A stretch of 24,538 nucleotides of DNA from Clostridium sp. (GTDB taxonomy: Bacteria > Bacillota_A > Clostridia > Lachnospirales > Lachnospiraceae), in assembly GCA_023666975.1 (NCBI GenBank), contig JAMPAW010000003.1:89480-114017 (forward strand). Reading direction: 5' to 3'. Positions 16,768 through 24,442 of the stretch are shown here, piece by piece (positions within the stretch are counted from its first letter, which is position 1; each line of letters starts with the position of its first letter). The translations under genes and the position numbers were made by a program. The notes beneath the pieces were generated by a model. It worked only from the letters and a program-made list of their open reading frames with translations. It had not been told where the DNA came from and did not search any database.

Positions 16768-18483
16768 ATGACCTGTGAAGACATGATATATAGCGATAAT
16801 TATACAGATTTGATTATTAATTATCAGGAAGATGACAGAGGGGCACAAAGGATATACGATAGCGGCTGTATCAACATCATAAAAGAAAAAATTGCCATCA
16901 TACATATTCCCCGTGCGCAGGATTATCTGACAAATTTAGAGTCAATTCCCTATTCATTTATTCCGAAATTATACGGACTAATGGATTCCTCCAATATGGA
17001 GGCGACAGGGGTAAAACAGGTACAAAATGCCAATAATCTTGGTTTAAAAGGAAAAAATGTAATCGTTGGAATTATCGATACTGGCATCGACTATACAAAT
17101 CCCTTATTTTCCGATGTAAATGGAAATACAAGAATCGGTGTATTGTGGGATCAGACAATCAGAGATGCCGGAACGAGTGACGAAGTCCCGGTACCTTATT
17201 ATGGAACTGCTTTTTCGGGAAACCAGATAGACAATGCATTGCAAAGTGAAAATCCATATGAGGTTGTCCCCTCAAGAGACGAGAACGGACATGGTACTTT
17301 TATGTCAGGAATTGCAGCGGGAGGAGTAAACCGTGAGAATGATTTTACCGGAGTTGCAACTGAGGCAGAGATTGCCGTAGTAAAATTAAAAGAAACCAAA
17401 AATTATTTAAGGGAATATTTTGGCATACCAGAAGATGTGCCTGCCTATCAGGAGACGGATATTATGTATGCGGTTGATTATCTGGTAAAATATGCCAGAC
17501 AAAGAAAGCTGCCGCTTTCCATTTTCATCGGTTTGGGAAGCAGCAATGGCGGACATATCGGATTAACGTTTTTGGAGAGATATCTCGATTATATTTTGGA
17601 AAATGTGGGAATTATGGTCAGCGTTTCAGCGGGAAATGAAGGGAGTGAAAGGCTTCACTATTCCGGACGTATGGAGGAAAATGAGAGAATGCAGCAGGTA
17701 GAACTCAATGTTGACAGGGAACAGGAGGTTCTGACGATGGAGTTATGGGGCGATGCGCCGACGACGTTCTCCATTGGCATTGTGTCTCCGCAGGGTGATC
17801 AGATTGAGCGGGTTCTCCCGAGGTTCGGACAGGAGGAATTAGTCTGGCTTCCGATTGCAAAATCAACCGTGTATGTAGCATATCAACTGATAGAAACCTT
17901 TTCCGGCGATGAGTTGATTTTTATCCGCCTGACGAATCCGACACCGGGCATATGGCATTTTATTGTATATGCAGAGGGCGATAATCCGAAGGTCTTTAAT
18001 ATGTGGCTGCCATTAAGACAATTTTTACAGCCGGACACATATTTTTTGCAGGCAGACCCCAATAATACGATTACGATACCGGGAAATTCCGAACTAGCCA
18101 TGACAATGACGGCATACAATCATTTAAATGGAAGTATATATGCCCAGGCGAGCAGAGGATATTATTCCAGAATCCAGACAAAACCGGATTTAACGGCACC
18201 GGGAGTCAATATTATGGGACCGGGGCGGAGAAATAATTTTGTAACGATGTCCGGCACTTCCGTGGCTGCTGCCCATAGTGCAGGAATCATGGCACTTTTT
18301 TTGCAGTGGAACATAGAGAATTATAACCTGAATGTATTTTTTGCCATGCAGATTAAGAACTTTTTTTTAAAAAATGCAATCCGCAATCCCAGCCTTAACT
18401 ATCCAAATGAAGTGTGGGGATACGGTATTATCAATGTGGAACGTGTCTTTGACAGTTTTCGGGTAACGAATTTTCCGGTATAA
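16768..18483 (+). CDS. S8 family subtilisin-like serine protease (clostridial Csp-like)
   Basis: A roughly 571-residue subtilase with an intact triad. Counting from the upstream in-frame ATG at 16747, these are Asp111 (GIIDTGID), His182 (DENGHGTFMSG), the oxyanion Asn297 (SVSAGNEG) and Ser505 (MSGTSVAAAHSAG). A roughly 200-residue beta-rich insert separates the oxyanion Asn and Ser, as in the clostridial Csp proteases that act in spore germination. There is no signal peptide. The N-terminal 80 residues resemble the short prodomain of that group. Start choice is uncertain: ATG 16768 is eight bases after a weak GGGG site, ATG 16765 is five bases after it, and 16747 has none. Substrate is unknown; a germination or housekeeping role is an inference from family. 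It stands alone between the gyrA terminator and the next promoter. Confidence 0.88.
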   Translation: MTCEDMIYSDNYTDLIINYQEDDRGAQRIYDSGCINIIKEKIAIIHIPRAQDYLTNLESIPYSFIPKLYGLMDSSNMEATGVKQVQNANNLGLKGKNVIVGIIDTGIDYTNPLFSDVNGNTRIGVLWDQTIRDAGTSDEVPVPYYGTAFSGNQIDNALQSENPYEVVPSRDENGHGTFMSGIAAGGVNRENDFTGVATEAEIAVVKLKETKNYLREYFGIPEDVPAYQETDIMYAVDYLVKYARQRKLPLSIFIGLGSSNGGHIGLTFLERYLDYILENVGIMVSVSAGNEGSERLHYSGRMEENERMQQVELNVDREQEVLTMELWGDAPTTFSIGIVSPQGDQIERVLPRFGQEELVWLPIAKSTVYVAYQLIETFSGDELIFIRLTNPTPGIWHFIVYAEGDNPKVFNMWLPLRQFLQPDTYFLQADPNNTITIPGNSELAMTMTAYNHLNGSIYAQASRGYYSRIQTKPDLTAPGVNIMGPGRRNNFVTMSGTSVAAAHSAGIMALFLQWNIENYNLNVFFAMQIKNFFLKNAIRNPSLNYPNEVWGYGIINVERVFDSFRVTNFPV

Positions 18484-18504
18484 AATTTGGTGCCGAAAAA
18501 ACTA

Positions 18505-18533
18505 TTGATAAATGCAAAAAGAGAGTTTATTAT
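18505..18533 (+). promoter_or_regulatory. Promoter of the HAD-fumarase operon
   Basis: TTGATA (18505-18510) and TATTAT (18528-18533) are spaced by 17 bases. The predicted start near 18540 lies downstream of an in-frame ATG at 18512, which supports the later start of the HAD gene. Confidence 0.6.
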
Positions 18534-18562
18534 TGGTTATAGATAAAGGAAAGGAATACACG

Positions 18563-19453
18563 ATGATTAAGTTGATTGTATCCGATATGGACGGGACATT
18601 ATTTAATACAGAGCAGCAGATTTCACCCTTTAATCTGGCGGCGGTCAGGGAAGCCAATAAACAGGGTGTACGTTTTATGATTGCCACGGGAAGAAGTGTG
18701 GACACGATTGCTCCAACGGTTGAGAAATATCATCTGCACTGTGGGCTGATTCTTTTAAACGGAGCAGAGATAAGGGACGAAGACAGCCACATTATCAGTA
18801 CAATGAATATCGACCGTGAATTTATTCCACAGCTGGCTGACGTGTTAAACCGGCAGGGATATATACCGGAATATATGACGAATAAAGGAACCCAGCTTTG
18901 CGGCACGGAAGAAATGATGGAAAAGAATATGGGCTGGCGTATGATGTGCTTAGACCGCAGCCATACACTTACTCTGGAAGAGGCAGTTGAACAGGGGAGG
19001 AACAGTATATTTCAAAAGGCATTGACAAGAAATGATACGGTAGAAGATATGCTTGCCAAAGATTTGGAAATTCGTAAAATGATTGTCTTTCACCCGGATA
19101 AGGAGTTTAATACGATGAATCGAAAACAATTAATCCGGCAATTCCCGGAATTATCTATTTTGTCTTCCTATCCGGAAAATATAGAAATTAACAGCAAATA
19201 TGCACAAAAGGGTTATGGTTTGCAAAAGGCAATTGAAAAAATGGATATTCGCAAAGAAGAAGTTGCGGTTTTCGGTGACGGGTTGAACGATTTGTCAATG
19301 TTTGAGTTGTTTCCAAATTCCTATGCCCCGGCCAATGCTGAATTAGAGATTAGGCAGAGAGCAAAAGAAGTCATACCGTCTAACAATGATGACGGTGTAG
19401 GAAAAAAAATATTTGAATTGCTGTACAAAAACAAAGAAGAGTCATTAACATGA
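18563..19453 (+). CDS. Cof-type HAD-IIB family phosphatase
   Basis: A 296-residue cytoplasmic HAD phosphatase. Motif I is DMDGTLF with nucleophile Asp8 and acid Asp10, motif II is ATGRS (Thr42), the conserved lysine is probably in NSKYAQKGYGL, and motif IV is FGDGLNDLSMF (Asp239, Asp243). The cap lies between motifs II and III, which defines the Cof/type IIB group; known members act on sugar phosphates, phosphorylated cofactors and the like, so the substrate cannot be set. ATG 18563 has GGAAAGGAA upstream; an ATG at 18512 lies upstream of the predicted transcription start. It precedes the fumarase alpha gene by 25 bases and is probably co-transcribed. Confidence 0.88.
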   Translation: MIKLIVSDMDGTLFNTEQQISPFNLAAVREANKQGVRFMIATGRSVDTIAPTVEKYHLHCGLILLNGAEIRDEDSHIISTMNIDREFIPQLADVLNRQGYIPEYMTNKGTQLCGTEEMMEKNMGWRMMCLDRSHTLTLEEAVEQGRNSIFQKALTRNDTVEDMLAKDLEIRKMIVFHPDKEFNTMNRKQLIRQFPELSILSSYPENIEINSKYAQKGYGLQKAIEKMDIRKEEVAVFGDGLNDLSMFELFPNSYAPANAELEIRQRAKEVIPSNNDDGVGKKIFELLYKNKEESLT

Positions 19454-19478
19454 GAAAATGGATTAACAGGAGGAGACA

Positions 19479-20321
19479 ATGAGAACAATTCATACAGATG
19501 ATATCATTTGTAATGTCAAAGAGATGTGTATAGAGGCAAACCTGCATTTATCGAAGGATATGGCAGAGGCGATGAAAAGTGCCAGGGAAACAGAAACAGG
19601 GGAACTCGGCGGGCAAATTCTGGGACAGCTCCTTGAAAATATGGAAATTGCCGCAAAGGAGGAGATACCAATCTGTCAGGACACGGGTATGGCTGTATTT
19701 TTCATCAAATTGGGACAGGATTTACATATTGAGGGAATAAATCTGACAGATGCAGTCAATGAAGGGGTCAGACAGGGCTATGAGGAAGGATATCTCCGTA
19801 AGTCCGTGGTCGGTGATCCTTTGCTGCGGGTAAACACAAAGGATAATACGCCTGCGATTATTCATTATGATATTGTGCCGGGAGACAAATTAGAAATATT
19901 AATTGCACCGAAAGGATTTGGTTCCGAAAATATGAGCCGCATTTTTATGCTGAAGCCGGCAGACGGCGAGGAAGGTGTCAAGGAAGCGGTACTGCAGGCA
20001 GTTATCGACGCAGGCCCGAATGCCTGTCCGCCTGTAGTGGTGGGTGTAGGAATCGGCGGTGACTTTGAAAAAGCAGCCATTATGGCAAAGAAAGCACTGA
20101 CTCGTAATGTACAGCAGGGCTCTGAAATTCCGCATATCCGCAATATGGAAAAAGAATTATTGGACAAAATAAATGCTACCGGTATCGGTCCGGGAGGACT
20201 TGGGGGAAGAACGACGGCGATTGCCGTTAATATTGAAACCTTTGCCACACATATTGCCGGACTGCCGGTAGCTGTAAATATGTGCTGTCACGTTAACCGG
20301 CATGTAACAAGAATACTATAA
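19479..20321 (+). CDS. Class I fumarate hydratase, alpha subunit (FumA/TtdA N-terminal type)
   Basis: This 280-residue subunit carries the oxygen-sensitive [4Fe-4S] cluster of two-subunit class I hydratases, which interconvert fumarate and malate (some paralogues act on tartrate). Candidate cluster ligands are Cys66 in IPICQDTGM, Cys183 in GPNACPPVVVG and Cys269/270 in NMCCHVNRH. The GIGPGGLGGRTTAIAV block is strongly conserved. AGGAGG lies five bases before ATG. In an anaerobe it would serve the reductive branch of the citric acid cycle. The beta gene follows after an unusually long 180-base gap filled with a palindromic element. Confidence 0.93.
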   Translation: MRTIHTDDIICNVKEMCIEANLHLSKDMAEAMKSARETETGELGGQILGQLLENMEIAAKEEIPICQDTGMAVFFIKLGQDLHIEGINLTDAVNEGVRQGYEEGYLRKSVVGDPLLRVNTKDNTPAIIHYDIVPGDKLEILIAPKGFGSENMSRIFMLKPADGEEGVKEAVLQAVIDAGPNACPPVVVGVGIGGDFEKAAIMAKKALTRNVQQGSEIPHIRNMEKELLDKINATGIGPGGLGGRTTAIAVNIETFATHIAGLPVAVNMCCHVNRHVTRIL

Positions 20322-20360
20322 CAAGATGTAATGATTTACTGCTGATGATGAAGAGATAGA

Positions 20361-20453
20361 GTCAATAACCCCGCTGCAAGCAACGGGGTATTGACCCTCG
20401 CGGCATTCGCCAAATGCTCGTGCAAGCACGGCACTTGGCTCATTGCTCGCGGG
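20361..20453. repeat. Double-hairpin palindromic element between the fumarase genes
   Basis: Hairpin 1 (20361-20395) pairs GTCAATAACCCCG with CGGGGTATTGAC, with one bulged A. Hairpin 2 (20409-20439) pairs GCCAAATGC with GCACTTGGC, with an inner CGTG-CAAG-CACG stem. The direct repeat CTCGCGG (20398-20404 and 20446-20452) brackets hairpin 2. The GCAAGCA core occurs in both loops. The GC-rich element stands out from its AT-rich surroundings and has no ORF. It looks like a small non-autonomous dispersed repeat or a structured intercistronic RNA; only one copy is visible here. Confidence 0.7.
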
Positions 20454-20501
20454 AATAAAAAGATATGTTATGTAGAAACAAATGGATAATGGAGATGAAA
20501 T

Positions 20502-21053
20502 ATGGAAAAAAGAATCAGTGTACCGATGAAAAAAGAAGAGCTTATTAATCTGCATGCAGGAGATTATGTCTATATAACGGGTACAATTTATTCTGCCAGA
20601 GATGCGGCTCACAAGAGAATGTATGAAACGATGCTGGAAGGAAGGGAAATACCGTTGGAATTAACGGATAACGTAATCTATTATCTCGGTCCGACTCCGG
20701 CGAAGGAGGGACAGATAATCGGTTCTGCTGGTCCCACGACATCAAGCCGAATGGATAAATATACACCGCTTTTATTAGAAAATGGGTTAAATGGCATGAT
20801 TGGAAAGGGGAAGAGAAGTCAGGAGGTTATCGATGCCATTATCAAAAATAAGGCCGTGTATTTTGCTGCAGTAGGAGGGGCAGGCGCACTTCTCTCCAAA
20901 TGTATTAAGCAATCCGAAATTATCGCTTACGAGGATTTGGGGACAGAGGCAATCCGCAGAATGGAAGTGGAAGATTTTCCCGTGATTGTGGTTATTGACA
21001 GTGAAGGAAATAATCTTTACGAAACGGCGGTAAAAGAGTTTAAATTATTGTAA
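20502..21053 (+). CDS. Class I fumarate hydratase, beta subunit (FumB/TtdB C-terminal type)
   Basis: The 183-residue partner of the alpha subunit supplies the C-terminal domain of the enzyme. Family blocks are visible in AGDYVYITGTIYSARDAAHKR, GPTPAKEGQIIGSAGPTTSSRMD, the GMIGKGKRS loop, and YFAAVGGAGALLSKCIK with a final EDLGTEAIRRMEVEDFPVIV (positions 11-31, 66-88, 102-110, 124-140, 146-165). The site GGAGATGAAAT precedes ATG 20502. It probably depends on read-through across the palindromic element from the alpha gene. Confidence 0.92.
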   Translation: MEKRISVPMKKEELINLHAGDYVYITGTIYSARDAAHKRMYETMLEGREIPLELTDNVIYYLGPTPAKEGQIIGSAGPTTSSRMDKYTPLLLENGLNGMIGKGKRSQEVIDAIIKNKAVYFAAVGGAGALLSKCIKQSEIIAYEDLGTEAIRRMEVEDFPVIVVIDSEGNNLYETAVKEFKLL

Positions 21054-21108
21054 AATGCTATATATTTTTGTTTAAAATGTTGAATTTGCATTTTCACTTT
21101 ATTTCCCA

Positions 21109-21137
21109 TTGAAATTGTGAAGAAAATGTGTTTTAAT
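21109..21137 (+). promoter_or_regulatory. Promoter of the exported-protein gene pair
   Basis: TTGAAA (21109-21114) and TTTAAT (21132-21137) are spaced by 17 bases and lie about 50 bases upstream of the next ATG, in an AT-rich 132-base gap after the fumarase beta gene. Confidence 0.6.
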
Positions 21138-21185
21138 CTATATTAGTGGCAGTGGCAATATTTATCATAATTAAGGAGAGATGCT

Positions 21186-22064
21186 ATGAAAAGAATGAAT
21201 CGGCCGATAAAATGTTTAATTGCCTTTTTTGTTATGTTTTTGGCATTAAACATAGCATGTGTTACAGCAGAGGCAAAGACAAAAACATATAAGATTAACT
21301 TATATGTAGGAGAGACAAGTGTTCAATATCCCAGCGTAGGGAAGATTAAAAGTGTGAAAACCAATAACAAAAAGATTGTCTCCGCCAAAAAGAAGGGTGC
21401 TGCTATTAATTTAACGGCTAAGAAAAAGGGTTCTGCAAAAATTACGGTTAAGGGAAGCAGGGGAACGTATGTCTATAAGGTTACCGTTAAGAACGCTGTA
21501 TTTGATGTAACAGTAGGTACTTCCCGCACTGGCAATGACGATTATCTTGTCACATTAGAGAATAAGACATCAGACTTTTTTGAGAGAGTACAGGTCAGTG
21601 CGATTCTCAGGGATACAGCAGGTAATCCGGTAGAAGAGATACAATTATATTTCTATGCCGTTGGCGGGAAAGGCAAGGCAAACAGTACATTTTATACCTC
21701 TACATATGACAGTACGATTGATATCAGTAAGACAACATTTACTGTTGTTGAATTTTATCGTTCAACATATACCAGCTACAAAAATTATCTCAAAAATGTG
21801 AATTACTCTCTAACACAGGTAGAAGAGGATACATACAGTAAAAAGTACAGACTGACAGCGTCTACCTCCTATAAAGGACAAGGCACGGTTTTTGTCGGAT
21901 ATGATGTATTTTTTTATGACATTGCAGGCAATGTAGTAGATGTATCGTCATTTTATATCGTTTTAAATAAGAACCAGAGAGTTTATTCCGATGACATTAG
22001 TGTACAGTCTTCTGCGGTAAGGGCGGAGATTCAAAATAAGAGGGCTTATGTAGGAACTTATTAA
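21186..22064 (+). CDS. Exported protein with N-terminal BIG2-like domain and duplicated C-terminal domain
   Basis: A 292-residue secreted protein. Residues 1-30 form a signal peptide (basic start, hydrophobic CLIAFFVMFLALNIACV, probable cleavage after AEA). Residues about 31-98 are a lysine-rich bacterial Ig-like (BIG2-type) domain, seen in KSVKTNNKKIVSAKKKGAA then KKKGSAKITVKGSRGTYVY. The rest shows two related units, aligned at AILRDTAGNPVEEIQLYFY and DVFFYDIAGNVVDVSSFYI, resembling FxLYD-like beta-sandwich modules. No cell-wall anchor motif is visible. Its AAGGAG site and promoter are clear. It is probably an adhesin-like or matrix protein; function is unknown. Confidence 0.82.
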   Translation: MKRMNRPIKCLIAFFVMFLALNIACVTAEAKTKTYKINLYVGETSVQYPSVGKIKSVKTNNKKIVSAKKKGAAINLTAKKKGSAKITVKGSRGTYVYKVTVKNAVFDVTVGTSRTGNDDYLVTLENKTSDFFERVQVSAILRDTAGNPVEEIQLYFYAVGGKGKANSTFYTSTYDSTIDISKTTFTVVEFYRSTYTSYKNYLKNVNYSLTQVEEDTYSKKYRLTASTSYKGQGTVFVGYDVFFYDIAGNVVDVSSFYIVLNKNQRVYSDDISVQSSAVRAEIQNKRAYVGTY

Positions 22065-22094
22065 GAAATTCATTATATATAAGGAGGATTTACA

Positions 22095-22835
22095 ATGAAC
22101 ACAATGAAAAAGAAATTAACATTATTATTTACTGTATTTATTTTTGCAGTAGTTTTTGTGCCGGCAATTAATGCGCAGGCGGAGACGTTGAATACACCTA
22201 CCGGAATTAAGTTAAACGGTCAGGACGGTGCAGAATTTCAGGTTATCTGGGATTTTGATTATGGTTTGGATTCTTATTATAATACTGGTCTTTACGGCTA
22301 TGGCTATGAAGTGCAGGTTACAAATGCGAAGGACAGTGTCATTGCCACTTATGATACGACAACGGCAAGCAATATTGGTTTTTTAAGTAAAGACCCTTCT
22401 AAGTGTGGAATCAACTTAAATATCAGCAAATTGAAGACAAGCGCATTCAAAGTTAAAATACGATCATACATATATGATGTAAATTACCAGTATACGTACA
22501 GTGCTGTAGCAGAGAAGATCATTGTACCGAGAGCCACAGTTAAAGGCGGTAAGGCTTTAGGAAATAATAAGGCAAAGGTATCCTGGACCAAAGTATCCGG
22601 AGCGAAGAACTATACGGTATATCTGGCAAAGGCAAAGGGCAGCAAGCCTGGTTCCTTTAAGAAAGTTACAACGACCAAGAAGACAAGTGCAACACTCAGC
22701 AACTTAACAAAATACAAAGATTATTATGTCTATGTATCTGCAAACGGTGTAAAGGTTGGTAAGAAGAAATATAGTTCTACAAAGCCGGTAAATAAATCAT
22801 CAAATACTTACAGCTTCTATATTTATAGCAGATAA
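22095..22835 (+). CDS. Exported fibronectin type III-like protein
   Basis: A 246-residue secreted protein with a signal peptide (MKKKLTLLFTVFIFAVVFV, cleavage near AQA). Two fibronectin-III-like modules can be seen: a divergent one (about 33-140, starting TPTGIKLNGQDGAEFQVIWD) and a clearer C-terminal one (about 145-235) with KAKVSWTKVSGAKNYTVYL and TSATLSNLTKYKDYYVYVSA. It is rich in Lys, Ser and Tyr and lacks an LPxTG motif. AAGGAGG lies seven bases before ATG. The 30-base gap to the previous gene indicates co-transcription. Confidence 0.82.
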   Translation: MNTMKKKLTLLFTVFIFAVVFVPAINAQAETLNTPTGIKLNGQDGAEFQVIWDFDYGLDSYYNTGLYGYGYEVQVTNAKDSVIATYDTTTASNIGFLSKDPSKCGINLNISKLKTSAFKVKIRSYIYDVNYQYTYSAVAEKIIVPRATVKGGKALGNNKAKVSWTKVSGAKNYTVYLAKAKGSKPGSFKKVTTTKKTSATLSNLTKYKDYYVYVSANGVKVGKKKYSSTKPVNKSSNTYSFYIYSR

Positions 22836-22860
22836 TTTGTATAGCAATAGCAGTATTTTA

Positions 22861-22892
22861 AATAAAGCTGGCATTTTCATGTCAGCTTTATT
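22861..22892 (+). terminator. Long stem-loop after the fibronectin-III gene
   Basis: AATAAAGCTGGCAT (22861-22874) pairs with ATGTCAGCTTTATT (22879-22892) over 14 positions, one of them a G-U wobble, with a 4-base loop. It starts 26 bases after the stop codon. There is no long T tract beyond the stem, so it may act as a bidirectional or processing hairpin rather than an efficient terminator. Confidence 0.6.
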
Positions 22893-22928
22893 CGCACATA
22901 TTATCAGCAAGGAGAAAATAATGTCAAG

Positions 22929-22950
22929 TTCATTTTACATGATAAATGAA
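22929..22950. promoter_or_regulatory. Inverted repeat upstream of the LRR-protein gene
   Basis: TTCATTT (22929-22935) and AAATGAA (22944-22950) form a perfect 7-base dyad with an 8-base spacer, ending six bases before the AAAGGAG site. It could be an operator or leader hairpin, or chance in AT-rich sequence. Confidence 0.3.
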
Positions 22951-22973
22951 TTGTTCAAAGGAGAGTGAAAAAG

Positions 22974-24011
22974 ATGAAGAAAATGAGGAAAACAATGTTC
23001 TTATGGGTACTGTTATTATTGTTTGCCTGCGGTAATACGGTTGAGGCTGCCGATGCCAAGGCAGATGCCATTATCCAGGAAATGCAAAAGGCAATGAAGG
23101 AGGTCAAGGTAATTGGTCTCACCATGACAGTGGACGGCAATTTGTTTATGCAAGTCGAGGCTGACGACAATACGGGAATTTCCTATATGTCTGTTATGGG
23201 AACAAGTACAATGTGGATAGATACAAATCAAAAGATGACCTATATCTATGATGAAGAAAGCGGTCAATATTATTTTATGCCGATGGACAATGAAGATACG
23301 ACAGTGGACGAGAGTTTAGATTCTAATACCGAGGTCGATGAATCACTGGTGATTAGCTATGTCGGAGAAGAGGTTTATAAAGCAAAGGACGGAGATGTAG
23401 AGTGCTACAAATTATTGGTTACTGACCCGCAGGACCCATCAGGCTCCCTGTATTACTATATCCAAAAGGATACCTATAGGTTGTACGGCGCTGAGTCAAA
23501 CGATGCAATGATTAAGATACAGTATTATTATCCACAGTCAGTCGTAATTCCTGAGGAGTCAAAGCAGAAGGCAAAGATTGCACCGGGCTATACCGTTATT
23601 AAAAATAAAGTTGAATATATGGTAACGTATGTGAAGAATAAACCGGTACTATATGTCTATGACGGAAGGAAAGCAAAAGGAAATGTCAAGATTCCTAAAA
23701 CCATGAAGATATGCGGAAAAGAATATCCGGTACAGGGAATAGATGATCTGGCATTTTATAATAACAAAAAAATTACCTCTGTCAAAATAGGTAAAAATGT
23801 GCGTACAATTGGCAAGCAGGCCTTTTGCGGATGCAAAAAATTGAAGAATGTTACGATACAGTCCTCTGTATTGACAAAAATTGGCAAGAAGGCTTTCTAT
23901 AAAAATGCCAAAACATTAACGTTTAAGCTGCCAAAGAAAAAAGCGTCCAAATACGAAAGCCTGATTCAGAAGTCTCAGACTAACTCTGAGATAAAAATCT
24001 CAAAGTATTAG
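22974..24011 (+). CDS. Exported protein with LolA-like N-terminal region and BspA-type leucine-rich repeats
   Basis: A 345-residue exported protein. The signal segment is MFLWVLLLLFACGNTVEA; the LFAC context could be a poor lipobox, but cleavage after VEA is as likely. Residues about 25-200 resemble the lipoprotein-carrier-like fold (alternating strands, IIQEMQKAMKEVKVIGLTM near the start, YYYIQKDTYRLYGAE later). Residues about 240-330 hold two to three short LRR_5 (BspA-like) repeats: IDDLAFYNNKKITSVKIG, then TIGKQAFCGCKKLKNVTI and KIGKKAFYKNAKTLTFKLP. ATG 22974 lies ten bases after AAAGGAG; a GTG nine bases earlier is too close to it. Only the end of a longer repeat array is usual; this one is short. 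Confidence 0.8.
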   Translation: MKKMRKTMFLWVLLLLFACGNTVEAADAKADAIIQEMQKAMKEVKVIGLTMTVDGNLFMQVEADDNTGISYMSVMGTSTMWIDTNQKMTYIYDEESGQYYFMPMDNEDTTVDESLDSNTEVDESLVISYVGEEVYKAKDGDVECYKLLVTDPQDPSGSLYYYIQKDTYRLYGAESNDAMIKIQYYYPQSVVIPEESKQKAKIAPGYTVIKNKVEYMVTYVKNKPVLYVYDGRKAKGNVKIPKTMKICGKEYPVQGIDDLAFYNNKKITSVKIGKNVRTIGKQAFCGCKKLKNVTIQSSVLTKIGKKAFYKNAKTLTFKLPKKKASKYESLIQKSQTNSEIKISKY

Positions 24012-24046
24012 AATAGGAATATTGTTCATGCAGCAGTGAATATTTT

Positions 24047-24108
24047 CGGGAGTATCTGTTATGATATACGACAATGTCCGTGTCGATAATGAGTAATGGA
24101 TACTCCCG
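24047..24108. repeat. Two-tier stem-loop in the gene-free region after the LRR-protein gene
   Basis: CGGGAGTATC (24047-24056) and GATACTCCCG (24099-24108) are perfect 10-base arms (11 with the flanking T-A pair), enclosing a second stem CGACA/TGTCG (24069-24073, 24081-24085). There is no T tract, so it is not a typical terminator. The 309-base gap 24012-24320 holds no convincing ORF; besides this hairpin it carries only the tRNA promoter region. Confidence 0.6.
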
Positions 24109-24197
24109 ATAAATCCGTAAATAAATACCTGATTCTTTATTATCCGCATTTACTGTCTGCAGCGGTAAACAATCCGTTTTTAAATGAGAAAAATGTA

Positions 24198-24229
24198 TTG
24201 ACAAAAGTATGTCAATTTGTTACTATAAT
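24198..24229 (+). promoter_or_regulatory. Promoter region of tRNA-Ser with overlapping dyad
   Basis: TTGACA (24198-24203) is followed by TACTAT after 17 bases (24221-24226) or by TATAAT after 20 (24224-24229). The -35 is one arm of a perfect dyad, ATTGACA (24197-24203) and TGTCAAT (24210-24216), separated by six bases. The tRNA starts about 90 bases downstream. Confidence 0.5.
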
Positions 24230-24320
24230 CAAGCGTCACTAATAAATATTTAGTATTTTGGGTGACAAATATAATTTATATCATAATATACAATTTAACA
24301 TTGTTATTATATTTAGGCAT

Positions 24321-24408
24321 GGAGAAATACTCAAGTGGCTGAAGAGGCGCCCCTGCTAAGGGTGTAGGTCGTTCACGCGGCGCGAGGGTTCAAATCCCTC
24401 TTTCTCCG
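24321..24408 (+). tRNA. tRNA-Ser (anticodon GCU)
   Basis: The 88-base sequence folds as a class II tRNA. The acceptor arms GGAGAAA and TTTCTCC pair over seven bases, with G as discriminator. The anticodon stem CGCCC/GGGTG holds the loop CTGCTAA with anticodon GCT. The long variable arm includes GTCG/CGGC, and the T arm is GAGGG-TTCAAAT-CCCTC. It reads AGC/AGU codons. The CCA end is not encoded, since TTTC follows. Confidence 0.96.
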
Positions 24409-24442
24409 TTTCAATGTCTTAATTTTTTGCACAAAAAAAGTG

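Noticed and set aside
19865..20248. Minus-strand frame of 127 codons inside the fumarase alpha gene
   Set aside because: It is antisense to a conserved iron-sulfur enzyme, its Pro/Ser-rich composition is typical of shadow frames, and no ribosome binding site is seen.
20361..20453. CRISPR array interpretation of the repeated GCAAGCA core and CTCGCGG copies
   Set aside because: There are only two short copies, no regular spacing and no spacer-like sequence; palindromic hairpins explain them better.
22974..23030. Lipoprotein assignment for the LRR protein from the LFAC cysteine
   Set aside because: Phe just before Ala-Cys does not fit the usual lipobox well, and an ordinary signal peptidase site after VEA is available, so it is left undecided.
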